From a virus, in IMG/VR virus record IMGVR_UViG_3300032285_000863, positions 1 through 49,494 of that record: a stretch of DNA of 49,494 nucleotides; one strand, 5' to 3'. Shown here piece after piece: positions 40,096 through 48,077 of the stretch (positions are counted from its first letter, which is position 1; every line of letters starts with the position of its first letter). The notes under the pieces were generated by a model. The model worked only from the letters and a program-made list of their open reading frames with translations. It had not been told where the DNA came from and did no database searches. The position numbers were made by a program, and so were the translations under genes.

Positions 40096-40500
40096 TTACT
40101 CTCCTAAGTGTTTGAGGGTCTGTAATTGCTGACCGATACCTAGACCCTTGAGAGGTAATCGGACATTGGGGAAACCTTCGACTGCACTCGCGTAGTGAGC
40201 TCCTGCAAGGACTGTGATCTCGCGGTCTTGTGCATTAACTGTCTTGAGTAATGCTTTGGTCAGGCGCGTCCAGTTGGCGCGTTCTTTCTTTGTCATGTTG
40301 CAAAGGGCGCGGTCATAGGGCGCGATCTCATCCTCGGGGCGCAGAAGGCCATACTCGGCAGAGAGTATCCATACTTCAGCATTCGCGCGGTCTGCTACTC
40401 GCATAGCAAACTTGAATGCTTGTCCTTGGTATAGCTCACGCGCCTTCGCAGGGAAGGGGAGCTTCTTGTTACTGCAGGCTATGAGGTAGAGAGGCTTCAT
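40096..40500 (-). CDS. DUF6884-like protein
   Basis: A 134-residue protein. The ATG at 40500 follows AAGGAG. KPLYLIACSNKKLPFPAKAR then ELYQGQAFKFAMRVAD, VWILSAEYGLLRPEDEIAPY and KKERANWTRLTKAL match DUF6884 (L--CS-KKL--PA-A-ELY--S-F-KA----W-ILSA-YGLL-P---I-PYD). The family is related to YaaA-like folds and is sometimes seen near 7-deazaguanine DNA modification genes in phages; none of those is visible here. It lies near the start of the leftward cassette. Confidence 0.8.
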   Translation of the reverse strand: MKPLYLIACSNKKLPFPAKARELYQGQAFKFAMRVADRANAEVWILSAEYGLLRPEDEIAPYDRALCNMTKKERANWTRLTKALLKTVNAQDREITVLAGAHYASAVEGFPNVRLPLKGLGIGQQLQTLKHLGE

Positions 40501-40527
40501 TGACTTACTCCTTAAACTTAATAAACT

Positions 40528-40572
40528 AACACATGAATAACGATTACGCCATGTCATGTGTTGACCTGTCAA
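40528..40572 (-). promoter_or_regulatory. Promoter with overlapping inverted repeat (operator candidate)
   Basis: On the minus strand, TTGACA (40567-40572) and CGTAAT (40543-40548) are 18 nt apart. A perfect 9-bp inverted repeat, AACACATGA (40528-40536) and TCATGTGTT (40554-40562) with 17-nt spacer, brackets the -10 element. A bound dimer would block this promoter for the leftward cassette. Confidence 0.5.
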
Positions 40573-40596
40573 GAGTTTTATATAAGTTTTCTTAAA

Positions 40597-40767
40597 TTAT
40601 TTTCTAAGGTGTTGCTGACGGAGCTCGCGGGTCTTTCGGACTGGGTTGTATCGTGCGTCCCACTCAGCTCGGGCGCGGGCTTCTCTCTTGCGGGTTTCCC
40701 AGTCCATAAGGGAGAGCAGGACAAAGAAGAAGGCGGACATACCGAGGATTGAATAGAGATAGTTCAT
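40597..40767 (-). CDS. 56-residue single-TM protein
   Basis: The ATG at 40767 starts NYLYSILGMSAFFFVLLSL, a TM helix, followed by a strongly basic helix (MDWETRKREARARAEWDARY) and RKTRELRQQHLRK. The TAA is at 40597-40599. It is the first gene of the leftward cassette, upstream of the promoter at 40528-40572, so it may have its own promoter. The basic tail should lie in the cytoplasm. Function unknown. Confidence 0.65.
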   Translation of the reverse strand: MNYLYSILGMSAFFFVLLSLMDWETRKREARARAEWDARYNPVRKTRELRQQHLRK

Positions 40768-40870
40768 AGGATTGTTTGGTTGTTACAAAGGTATAGACGG
40801 CAGGACTTGGAAAAGGTCAGGGCAGTTTGAGGAATATTTTGTAATGACAATTTAGGCAGCAGAGCTCATG

Positions 40871-40890
40871 ACCAGTCCGGCCTGACTGGT
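40871..40890. promoter_or_regulatory. Inverted repeat in the divergent gap
   Basis: ACCAGTC (40871-40877) and GACTGGT (40884-40890) form a 7-bp inverted repeat with a 6-nt spacer, about 60 nt before the small terminase start. No U-tract follows. It could be an operator or an RNA hairpin between the divergent cassettes. Confidence 0.4.
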
Positions 40891-40951
40891 TTGCATTCAT
40901 TCGCGGGGTCTGTTATGTTCGGGATTCCTAATTCATACCCATGAAACCACC

Positions 40952-41683
40952 ATGCCACAAAAACTTACTCGCACGCAAATCAGAGAAGGTCTTGATACGA
41001 TCCCGATAGAACAACTACTAAGTAGCGGAGAAGGCAAGAGACCAAAGATCACCAGTAAGCAAAGAGCATTTGCTCACGCCATCGCATTAGGAGAGACAAA
41101 GGCAGAGGCATACAGACAGAGCTATAAGAGGAATGCCAGTAAGAGCACACTGGCCGTTCAACCTTATGTCCTTGCTCGGGACGTTAGGATTGCAAGAGAG
41201 GTCGAGGCCTACCAACTGGCTTTAGAGGCAGAGAAACATCGAACCCCCATTCAACTGAAGGCTTTACTGGTACAACAGCTCGTCCAGCACTCCCTTGATG
41301 AGGATTTCCCACCCGCACAACGCATGAAGGCCTTGCAAATGATAGGCAACCTATTCGAGGTCGGAGCATTCCTTGAACGTAAGGAGAGCACGATCATCCA
41401 CAAGAGCTCGGACATACGCACCAGACTGCTCGAACGACTGGGCAAAGCCACCGATGTGAAGGCCAAGCAGGACAATGGGCTCACTTTGCTTGAGGAAATT
41501 CGGGGTGATGGGTCAGCGAATGCGTCCTCTGGCGCACCCACGGCGGGGGCGGGCGCGCCTGCAGGCGGTGTGCGCGCGGGCGACCTAACGCATACTGTTT
41601 CACTCATTCAATCACCAGATAAAAACGATGGGGGGGTGGTATCTGAAAATTCCAACCCAGTGCTGGACTTTGATACAGAATGA
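40952..41683 (+). CDS. terS: Terminase small subunit
   Basis: A 243-residue protein. KITSKQRAFAHAIALGETKA then EAYRQSYKRNASKSTLAVQP is the DNA-binding head of small terminases (KQ--F---I--G----EAYR--Y). A central helical oligomerisation region and a low-complexity C-terminus (SSGAPTAGAGAPAGGVRAGD) from unusually GC-rich DNA (41515-41585) follow. It would recognise the packaging site and hand DNA to the large subunit. The start has no strong ribosome binding site. The large subunit follows after one small gene. Confidence 0.8.
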   Translation: MPQKLTRTQIREGLDTIPIEQLLSSGEGKRPKITSKQRAFAHAIALGETKAEAYRQSYKRNASKSTLAVQPYVLARDVRIAREVEAYQLALEAEKHRTPIQLKALLVQQLVQHSLDEDFPPAQRMKALQMIGNLFEVGAFLERKESTIIHKSSDIRTRLLERLGKATDVKAKQDNGLTLLEEIRGDGSANASSGAPTAGAGAPAGGVRAGDLTHTVSLIQSPDKNDGGVVSENSNPVLDFDTE

Positions 41684-41721
41684 CCCCCCCTTGTGTTTTC
41701 CATACAAAAAGGGGTGGGGGG
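41684..41721 (+). terminator. GC hairpin after the small terminase gene
   Basis: A run of seven Cs (41684-41690) faces GGGGTGGGGGG (41711-41721) across about 20 nt. The structure is a strong GC hairpin but lacks a U-tract, so it may be an attenuator, and it lies just before palindrome copy 5. Confidence 0.35.
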
Positions 41722-41743
41722 CATATTAACAGCTGTTAATATG
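41722..41743. repeat. Dispersed palindrome, copy 5 (best copy)
   Basis: CATATTAACA, GC, TGTTAATATG: a 22-bp perfect palindrome and the most symmetric copy of the family. It ends 20 bases before the start of the LexA-like gene, so it could be its operator. Confidence 0.85.
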
Positions 41744-41763
41744 AAACTGACTGATTTCTTACA

Positions 41764-42048
41764 ATGATTCATAAGAATAGAGAAGCTATTAAACATACGC
41801 TAGATGCGTGTATAGGGGCGTGTATGACTGAGAAGCAAAGGACTGTATTCCTTGTGATAGATGAGTATTGGAGGAACTTTGGTTACGGGCCTTCTATAGA
41901 TGACATCATGTTCCATACAGGGGATAGAGGGCGGGGTAATGTTCATAGGGTGGTGAAGAAACTCTGTGACTTAGGGATATGCAGGCGGGCGAAGAATTCG
42001 GCACGTAGTGTGCGGCCTAGTTATTTGAAGCTGAGTAAATTACCTTGA
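41764..42048 (+). CDS. LexA-like winged-helix DNA-binding protein
   Basis: A 94-residue protein. Residues 21-94 have the LexA N-terminal pattern: MTEKQRTVFLVIDEYWRNFG, then YGPSIDDIMFHTGDRGRGNV and HRVVKKLCDLGICRRAKNSA, with RSVRP near the end. There is no peptidase domain, so it cannot self-cleave. It lies between the terminase genes, overlapping the large subunit by 4 nt. With the palindrome directly upstream it is a good candidate autoregulator of the packaging module (inference). Confidence 0.75.
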   Translation: MIHKNREAIKHTLDACIGACMTEKQRTVFLVIDEYWRNFGYGPSIDDIMFHTGDRGRGNVHRVVKKLCDLGICRRAKNSARSVRPSYLKLSKLP

Positions 42049-43628
42049 ATAAGAAGCAACAACTAGAGAAGCAGGAAGAGATAGATCTGTTTGTCAGGAG
42101 GGTAATGTTTGCTCTTAACCTACCCAAGACTGAGGCAGAGGCCGCCGCTGAAACTTTCTTTAAAATGCCTTCTAACGAACAAGCCTCTTACCTTGACGAC
42201 CTTGACGCATTAGAAGCCAGCCAACAAAGAGAAGAAGCCTTTGACGATTTTAACAAGTTTGCCCATGCAATGTGGCCGGGGTTTATTGACGGAAGACATC
42301 ACAAGGTCATGGCCAAGAAGTTTGAAGAGATTGCTACTGGGAAGATTAAGAGGCTGATCATCAATATGCCACCTCGGCATACGAAGTCTGAGTTTGCCAG
42401 TTATATGCTGCCGGCTTGGTTTCTGGGACGGGATCCTAGTAAGAAGATCATCCAGTGCTCCAATACCGCAGAGTTAGCAGTAGGCTTTGGCCGTAAGGTT
42501 CGTAACTTAGTAGCCAGTGAACCTTTTTCTAAGATATTCCCCAATGTTAATTTAAGGTCTGACAGTAAAGCCGCTGGCCGTTGGTCTACTAATAAGAACG
42601 GAGAATACTTTGCTATCGGAGTAGGCGGTACGGTAACGGGTAAGGGTGCTGACCTACTGATCATTGATGATCCCCATTCTGAACAAGAAGCCGCCTTGGC
42701 CGCTGGAGATGCTTCTGTCTTTGATAAAGTCTATGAGTGGTACACATCTGGGACAAGGCAGCGTCTCCAGCCTGGGGGTGCGATTATTGTCGTGATGACA
42801 CGCTGGGCCAAGAGAGATCTGACTGGCCGGATCCTTCAGTCTGCAATAGACAAAGACGGAAACGATGACTGGGAGGTCATTGACTTCCCTGCGATCCTTC
42901 CATCGGGAAATCCCCTATGGCCAGAGTTTTGGAGCCTAGAGGAGCTCCACGCCCTTCAGTCTGAACTTCCTGCTTCTAAGTGGAACGCCCAATATCAACA
43001 AAGCCCAACTTCCGAACAAGGCGCTATTGTTAAGCGGGAGTGGTGGAAAGAATGGACAGACGAAGACCCACCTAAATGTGAGTTTGTGATCCAGTCTTGG
43101 GATACGGCGTTTACTAAGAATGAAAGGTCTGACTATTCCGCCTGTACGACTTGGGGGGTTTTCTATTTGAATGAGAACCAGAATGATGCAAATATTATTT
43201 TGTTAGATGCGTTTAAAAAGCGCATGGAATTCCCAGAGTTAAAAGAGAAAGCCTTTAACCACTATAAAGAGTGGGAGCCAGATGCGTTTATTGTTGAGGC
43301 CAAGGCGTCTGGAGCGCCATTGATTTATGAATTAAGGGCGATGGGAATTCCTGTTCAAGAGTTTACGCCGTCTAGAGGTAATGATAAGATGGTGAGGATC
43401 AATTCTGTATCTGATTTGTTTGCCAGTGGTAAGGTTTGGGCGCCAGCTACGCGCTGGGCTGATGAGTTGATGGAAGAGATGGCTGCGTTTCCCAACTCAG
43501 ACCACGATGACTTGGTTGACTCCTCCACGCAGGCTCTGATAAGGTTCAGAAAAGGCGGGTTTATACGCTTGCAGACAGACGAAGAGGACGAAGTTCGCTC
43601 GTTTAGACGCAAAGTTTCTTACTATTAA
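42045..43628 (+). CDS. terL: Terminase large subunit
   Basis: A 527-residue protein if translated from TTG at 42045 (TTGA overlap with the previous stop). An ATG at 42105 with AGGAGG immediately upstream, spaced only 3 nt, is the alternative. ATPase: Walker A MPPRHTKS at 108-115, Walker B LLIIDDPH at 204-211. Nuclease: D353 (SWDTAF) and HDDLVD at 487-492. The packaging motor cuts concatemers and pumps DNA into the prohead through the portal encoded next. Confidence 0.93.
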   Translation: MNKKQQLEKQEEIDLFVRRVMFALNLPKTEAEAAAETFFKMPSNEQASYLDDLDALEASQQREEAFDDFNKFAHAMWPGFIDGRHHKVMAKKFEEIATGKIKRLIINMPPRHTKSEFASYMLPAWFLGRDPSKKIIQCSNTAELAVGFGRKVRNLVASEPFSKIFPNVNLRSDSKAAGRWSTNKNGEYFAIGVGGTVTGKGADLLIIDDPHSEQEAALAAGDASVFDKVYEWYTSGTRQRLQPGGAIIVVMTRWAKRDLTGRILQSAIDKDGNDDWEVIDFPAILPSGNPLWPEFWSLEELHALQSELPASKWNAQYQQSPTSEQGAIVKREWWKEWTDEDPPKCEFVIQSWDTAFTKNERSDYSACTTWGVFYLNENQNDANIILLDAFKKRMEFPELKEKAFNHYKEWEPDAFIVEAKASGAPLIYELRAMGIPVQEFTPSRGNDKMVRINSVSDLFASGKVWAPATRWADELMEEMAAFPNSDHDDLVDSSTQALIRFRKGGFIRLQTDEEDEVRSFRRKVSYY

Positions 43629-43636
43629 GGATACAT

Positions 43637-46063
43637 ATGTCCATTGAAAAATCACTTTACGCCGCACCAGAGGGTTTAGAAGCCTTAATGCCCGATACCG
43701 AAGAGGATGGCGGGATTGAAATTGAGATTGTTGACCCTGAAGAGGTGACAATTAACATGGGTGATATGGAGATCACCATTGATGGCTCAGAAGAAGATGA
43801 TTTTGACGCTAACTTAGTGGACTATTTAGACGATTCAGTGGTCACTGGGATAGTAACTGACCTGGTAGGTGACTATGACGATGACGTTAACTCCCGTAAA
43901 GACTGGATGCAGACCTACGTAGACGGTCTTGAGCTTTTAGGGATGAAGATTGAAGAGCGCGCTGACCCTTGGATTGGTGCTTGCGGTGTTTACCATCCTC
44001 TTCTTTCTGAAGCACTGGTTAAATTCCAAGCCGAGATCATGATGAGCACGTTTCCCGCCGCTGGGCCGGTGAAGACCCAGATCATTGGCAAGGAAACCCA
44101 AGAGAAAAAGGACGCCGCTACCCGTGTTCAGGATGATATGAATTATCAACTGACGGATGTGATGACAGAGTTCAGGCCAGAGCATGAAAGAATGGTCTGG
44201 GGGCTTGGATTGTCGGGAAATGCTTTTAAGAAAGTCTACTTTGATCCAAGTTTTGACCGTCAAACATCTATATTTGTGCCGGCTGAAGATTTGGTTGTCC
44301 CTTACGGCGCGTCCAACATTCAAACGTCCCCTCGCGTTACACACGTTATGCGAAAGACGGAGAACGAACTGCGTAAATTACAGGTTGCTGGATTCTATGC
44401 CGACATTGACCTTGGAGAGCCCAACAACTCGTTGGATGAAGTAGAGAAAAAAATTGCTGAGAAGATGGGATTCCGCGCTTTGTCGGATGACCGCTACAAA
44501 CTCCTTGAGATGAACGTGGATCTTGACCTTGAAGGCTACGAACACACTGATAAAGACGGAGAACCTACAGGAATTGCCCTACCCTACGTTGTGACCATTG
44601 AATATGGAAGCATGAAGTGTCTGGCTATCCGCAGAAACTGGAAACAAGGCGACAAACTTCACACCAAGCGCCAGCACTACGTTCACTATGGTTATGTGCC
44701 GGGCTTTGGCTTTTATTGTTTTGGTTTAATCCATTTAGTCGGCGCATTTGCCAAGTCTGGTACATCAATTTTGCGTCAATTGGTGGATGCAGGGACGCTG
44801 GCCAACTTGCCCGGTGGATTTAAGACTCGTGGTCTTCGTGTTAAGGGAGATGACACCCCAATCGGCCCAGCTGAGTGGAGGGATGTTGACGTACCAAGCG
44901 GGACTATTGCAGACAACATCATGGCTCTCCCATATAAAGAGCCGTCACAGGTATTGGCATCTCTACTCGATAAAATCGTAGAAGAAGGCCGCAAGTTTGC
45001 CTCTGCTGCAGATATACAAGTTGCCGATATGTCTGCCAACTCTCCTGTTGGTACGACACTGGCTATCCTTGAGAGATCCCTTAAGGTGATGACGGCCGTT
45101 CAAGCTCGGATTCACTATTCCTTTAAGCAAGAGCTGGCTTTATTAAGAGACATCATCAAAGAGTACACGCCGCCTGAGTATTCTTATGAGCCAGAAGAGG
45201 GATCCCGCAAGGCTAAGAAGTCAGATTACGACTTAGTTGATGTGATTCCTGTCAGCGATCCTAATGCGGCCACGATGGCGCAGAAGATCGTCCAGTATCA
45301 GGCGGTGATCCAGCTGGCCCAGCAAGCTCCTCAGATCTATGATTTACCACAGTTACATAGACAGATGCTTGATGTCCTCGGTATTAAGAACGCCCAGAAG
45401 CTGGTTCCTCTACCTGATGATGAGACACCAAAAGACCCAGTCAGCGAGAACATGGCCGCATTGAAGGGTGAACCGATGAAGGCGTTTATCTACCAAGATC
45501 AACAAGCCCACATTGCGACCCACCAGACGTTCATGCAAGACCCAATGATTGCCAAGACGATTGGTCAAAACCCACAAGCCAGCCAGATCATGGCCGCTAT
45601 GCAGGCACACATTGCCGAGCACTTAGGCTTCTACTACCGCACTCTGATAGAGAAGCAAATGGGTGTGCCATTGCCCGGTCCACAAGAGAAGTTACCAGAG
45701 GATGTGGAAGTTCAGTTATCACAGTTAATTGCAAAAGCAAGCGCCCAGTTGTTACAGACCAACCAAGCGCAGGCACAGCAAGCACAAGCTGCGGCGATGC
45801 AACAAGATCCTTTGGTTCAGATGCAACAGCAAGAGCTGCAGATCAAGAGTCAAGATGCCCAGCGCAAGATGCAGAAAGATGCGACTGACGCCCAGCTTAA
45901 GCAGTCACAGCAACAGATTGAGCGTGAGCGTATTGCGACTCAGAAGGAAATTGATATGGCGCGGATCCAAGCTGCAGCACAGAAGGATCAGATGGAGCTT
46001 GCTCAAGACGCACAGACCGAGAAGAACAAACTCTTAGCTGAAATGATGCGAGGTAAGAAATGA
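43637..46063 (+). CDS. Portal protein
   Basis: An 808-residue protein with AAGGATAC before the ATG. An acidic N-terminus (DPEEVTINMGDMEITIDGSE) is followed by YVDGLELLGMKIEERADPWI, VYHPLLSEALVKFQAEIMMS and RPEHERMVWGLGLSGNAFKK, features of podoviral portals. A Gln/Ala-rich coiled coil occupies the last 120 residues (AQAQQAQAAAMQQDPLVQMQ), a barrel-like extension. It forms the dodecameric gate of the head. The order terminase-portal-head genes confirms the assignment. Confidence 0.88.
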   Translation: MSIEKSLYAAPEGLEALMPDTEEDGGIEIEIVDPEEVTINMGDMEITIDGSEEDDFDANLVDYLDDSVVTGIVTDLVGDYDDDVNSRKDWMQTYVDGLELLGMKIEERADPWIGACGVYHPLLSEALVKFQAEIMMSTFPAAGPVKTQIIGKETQEKKDAATRVQDDMNYQLTDVMTEFRPEHERMVWGLGLSGNAFKKVYFDPSFDRQTSIFVPAEDLVVPYGASNIQTSPRVTHVMRKTENELRKLQVAGFYADIDLGEPNNSLDEVEKKIAEKMGFRALSDDRYKLLEMNVDLDLEGYEHTDKDGEPTGIALPYVVTIEYGSMKCLAIRRNWKQGDKLHTKRQHYVHYGYVPGFGFYCFGLIHLVGAFAKSGTSILRQLVDAGTLANLPGGFKTRGLRVKGDDTPIGPAEWRDVDVPSGTIADNIMALPYKEPSQVLASLLDKIVEEGRKFASAADIQVADMSANSPVGTTLAILERSLKVMTAVQARIHYSFKQELALLRDIIKEYTPPEYSYEPEEGSRKAKKSDYDLVDVIPVSDPNAATMAQKIVQYQAVIQLAQQAPQIYDLPQLHRQMLDVLGIKNAQKLVPLPDDETPKDPVSENMAALKGEPMKAFIYQDQQAHIATHQTFMQDPMIAKTIGQNPQASQIMAAMQAHIAEHLGFYYRTLIEKQMGVPLPGPQEKLPEDVEVQLSQLIAKASAQLLQTNQAQAQQAQAAAMQQDPLVQMQQQELQIKSQDAQRKMQKDATDAQLKQSQQQIERERIATQKEIDMARIQAAAQKDQMELAQDAQTEKNKLLAEMMRGKK

Positions 46064-46260
46064 TTGATAAGTATTTAAAACTTCTATCGTCAAAGATAGA
46101 TGACAAAGTGTCCCAACTTCAAATGTCAATAGCCGATGGCAAGGCTGATGATTATGCGGAGTACAAGAAGATGTGCGGAGAGGTTAAAGGTCTACTCACT
46201 GCACGTTTATACATCATAGACCTACAGGAAAGAGTCACAAACAATGACGATGATGAGTGA
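46060..46260 (+). CDS. Small head-module protein
   Basis: A 66-residue helical protein. YLKLLSSKIDDKVSQLQMSI then GKADDYAEYKKMCGEVKGLL and DLQERVTNNDDDE. Short coiled-coil proteins of this type, with K-MCGEV-GL, follow portals in several podoviruses. It overlaps the portal by ATGA and the GroES-like gene by 17 nt. Function unknown; perhaps a head chaperone. Confidence 0.65.
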   Translation: MIDKYLKLLSSKIDDKVSQLQMSIADGKADDYAEYKKMCGEVKGLLTARLYIIDLQERVTNNDDDE

Positions 46261-46666
46261 GATTTCAAATCTCGACATAACCAAGGCCGTGGATTTATCC
46301 AAGATCTTGAACACAAAACCAGAGGAGAAGGCTAAACAACTTCCCCGCCCATCTGGTTACAGAATTCTTTGTGCTATCCCAGAGATAGAGAAGGAATACG
46401 GAGAGTCCGGACTTGTAAAAGCGGAAGAAACTCTCATGATTGAGGAAACCCTGACTACTGTGTTATTCGTAGTAGACATGGGCCCAGACTGCTATAAGGA
46501 CGAAAGCCGATTCCCATCTGGCCCGTACTGCAAGAAGGGTGACTTTATCTTGATTAGACCTAATTCAGGAACGCGACTGGTCATTCACGGCAAGGAATTC
46601 CGTGTGATCAATGACGATTCTGTTGAGGGAGTAGTAGACGATCCACGCGGCATACGCCGTAAATAA
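46244..46666 (+). CDS. GroES-like co-chaperonin
   Basis: A 140-residue protein. PSGYRILCAIPEIEKEYGES, TVLFVVDMGPDCYKDESRFP, GPYCKKGDFILIRPNSGTRL and EFRVINDDSVEGVV have the GroES/Cpn10 beta-barrel layout. The segment from about 55 to 75, rich in E, T and L, stands at the mobile-loop position. Phage versions (T4 gp31-like) cap host GroEL to fold the capsid protein. AAAGAG precedes; starts at 46250 and 46253 are possible. Its place between portal and scaffold fits. Confidence 0.8.
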   Translation: MTMMSEISNLDITKAVDLSKILNTKPEEKAKQLPRPSGYRILCAIPEIEKEYGESGLVKAEETLMIEETLTTVLFVVDMGPDCYKDESRFPSGPYCKKGDFILIRPNSGTRLVIHGKEFRVINDDSVEGVVDDPRGIRRK

Positions 46667-46674
46667 GGAACGAC

Positions 46675-47616
46675 ATGGCTGAATTTAAATTTCCCGATGA
46701 ACAGGATGACGTAAAAGTCACCACAGAAGACGATCAAACTGATGAACAGATCATCATTGACGTAGAAGACAACACCCCTGCGGAGGATCGCAATAAGCCT
46801 CCGATGGAAGAAAAGGTCAAAGAAGAGCTTTATAACGATGAGCTCGAAGACTACTCTACCAAGGTTAAAAAGAAGCTAATCCAGATGAAGCGTCTGGCTC
46901 ACGAAGAACGCCGTGAGAAAGAAAACGCTTTGAGGGAGCAACAAGAAGCTATTACTTTTGCTCAGAAGATGATGCAAGAGAACCAGCGTCTTAAGTCCAA
47001 CCTAAATAACAGTGAGAAGAACGTGCTTGCCACGGTTCAAAAGGCTGTTGCTATGGAAATGGAAGCGGCCAAGCGCGCTTATCGTGAAGCCTATGACTCT
47101 GGCGACACTGATAGGGTGATGGAAGCACAGGAAAAGCTGACTCAAGCAACGCTTAAATCTGAAAAAGTAAAGAATTTTCGCCCACCCGCTTTACAAGAGG
47201 AAGAAACTCCTGTACAAATGCAACCACAGCCGGCACCACAGTTCCGTCCTGACCCCAGCGCGCAAGCCTGGCAACAGGAAAATCCGTGGTTCGGAGAAGA
47301 TGAAGAGATGACCAGTTTGGCTCTTGGCCTCCATGAGAGGCTTAAGCGCGAAGGTGTTCAGGTTTCATCACAAGAATATTATCGAAAGATTGACGCCACT
47401 ATCCGTAGGCGGTTCCCAGAGAAATTTGAGGAAGAAGCGGAACAAAATGAGCGCCCAGTCGCTCGCAAAAGCTCGGTGGTAGCACCGGCTACAAGGTCAA
47501 CTGCTCCTAAGAGGGTTCGTTTGAATCCATCTGAACTGAGTCTGGCCAAAAAACTTAATTTAACGCCCGAGCAATATGCCAAGGCGAAACTCGAAATGGA
47601 GGCCTCTAATGGCTGA
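46675..47616 (+). CDS. Scaffolding protein
   Basis: A 313-residue protein. It is highly charged and helical: acidic N-terminus (EDDQTDEQIIIDVEDNTPAE), a coiled coil from residue about 65 to 165 (MKRLAHEERREKENALREQQ), a Pro/Gln linker, then NPWFGEDEEMTSLALGLHER and a basic, probably capsid-binding C-terminus (STAPKRVRLNPSELSLAKKL). Position before the capsid gene and composition agree with a head scaffold; no protease motif is seen. Confidence 0.75.
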   Translation: MAEFKFPDEQDDVKVTTEDDQTDEQIIIDVEDNTPAEDRNKPPMEEKVKEELYNDELEDYSTKVKKKLIQMKRLAHEERREKENALREQQEAITFAQKMMQENQRLKSNLNNSEKNVLATVQKAVAMEMEAAKRAYREAYDSGDTDRVMEAQEKLTQATLKSEKVKNFRPPALQEEETPVQMQPQPAPQFRPDPSAQAWQQENPWFGEDEEMTSLALGLHERLKREGVQVSSQEYYRKIDATIRRRFPEKFEEEAEQNERPVARKSSVVAPATRSTAPKRVRLNPSELSLAKKLNLTPEQYAKAKLEMEASNG

Positions 47617-48058
47617 AAACAGAAAACCGCGTGAACTTGAAGATAGATTGATGGCTGAACGTCCTAAACAGTGGCAGCAAGCTGAACTTCTACCTGAACC
47701 AGACAAGCACCCGGACTACGCTTATCGTTGGATTCGTGTTGCTAATTTGAATGCAGCTGACCCTCGGAACCTATCCGCAAAACTGCGCGAAGGCTGGGAG
47801 CCAGTCACACTAGAAGAGCAACCAAAATTTAGACTGTTAGCTGATCCGGCAAGTCGATACAAAGACAATGTCGAAATTGGCGGGTTATTACTCTGTAAGA
47901 CCCCGAAAGAGTTTGTGCAACAGCGAAATGACCATTTTGCTAAACAAACACAAGCTCAAACGGATGCTGTAGATAATAGCCTCATGCGTCAGAGCGACCC
48001 GAGAATGCCTCTCTTTAGGGAGAATAAGTCCTCGTCTAGCTTTGGCAAAGGTGCTTAA
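47609..48058 (+). CDS. Head-associated protein
   Basis: A 149-residue protein. The ATG at 47609 follows GGAGG and overlaps the scaffold gene by 8 nt. RKPRELEDRLMAERPKQWQQ then HPDYAYRWIRVANLNAADPR and GWEPVTLEEQPKFRLLADPA match a family found in the same position in marine podoviruses. The C-terminus has helical VQQRNDHFAKQTQAQTDAVD and a Ser/Lys tail. Probably involved in head assembly or completion; no enzymatic motif. Confidence 0.65.
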   Translation: MAENRKPRELEDRLMAERPKQWQQAELLPEPDKHPDYAYRWIRVANLNAADPRNLSAKLREGWEPVTLEEQPKFRLLADPASRYKDNVEIGGLLLCKTPKEFVQQRNDHFAKQTQAQTDAVDNSLMRQSDPRMPLFRENKSSSSFGKGA

Positions 48059-48077
48059 ATTTTTTTAGGAGTCTTAA

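Noticed and set aside
40558-40752. Plus-strand frame in the gap before the small terminase gene
   Set aside because: Antisense to the convincing membrane protein at 40597-40767 and lacks a ribosome binding site.
41711-41721. G-quadruplex
   Set aside because: Only two G-runs; pairing with the opposing C-run is simpler.
42045-42105. Frameshifted or truncated large terminase start
   Set aside because: Only start-codon choice (TTG or ATG) is uncertain; motifs and length are intact.
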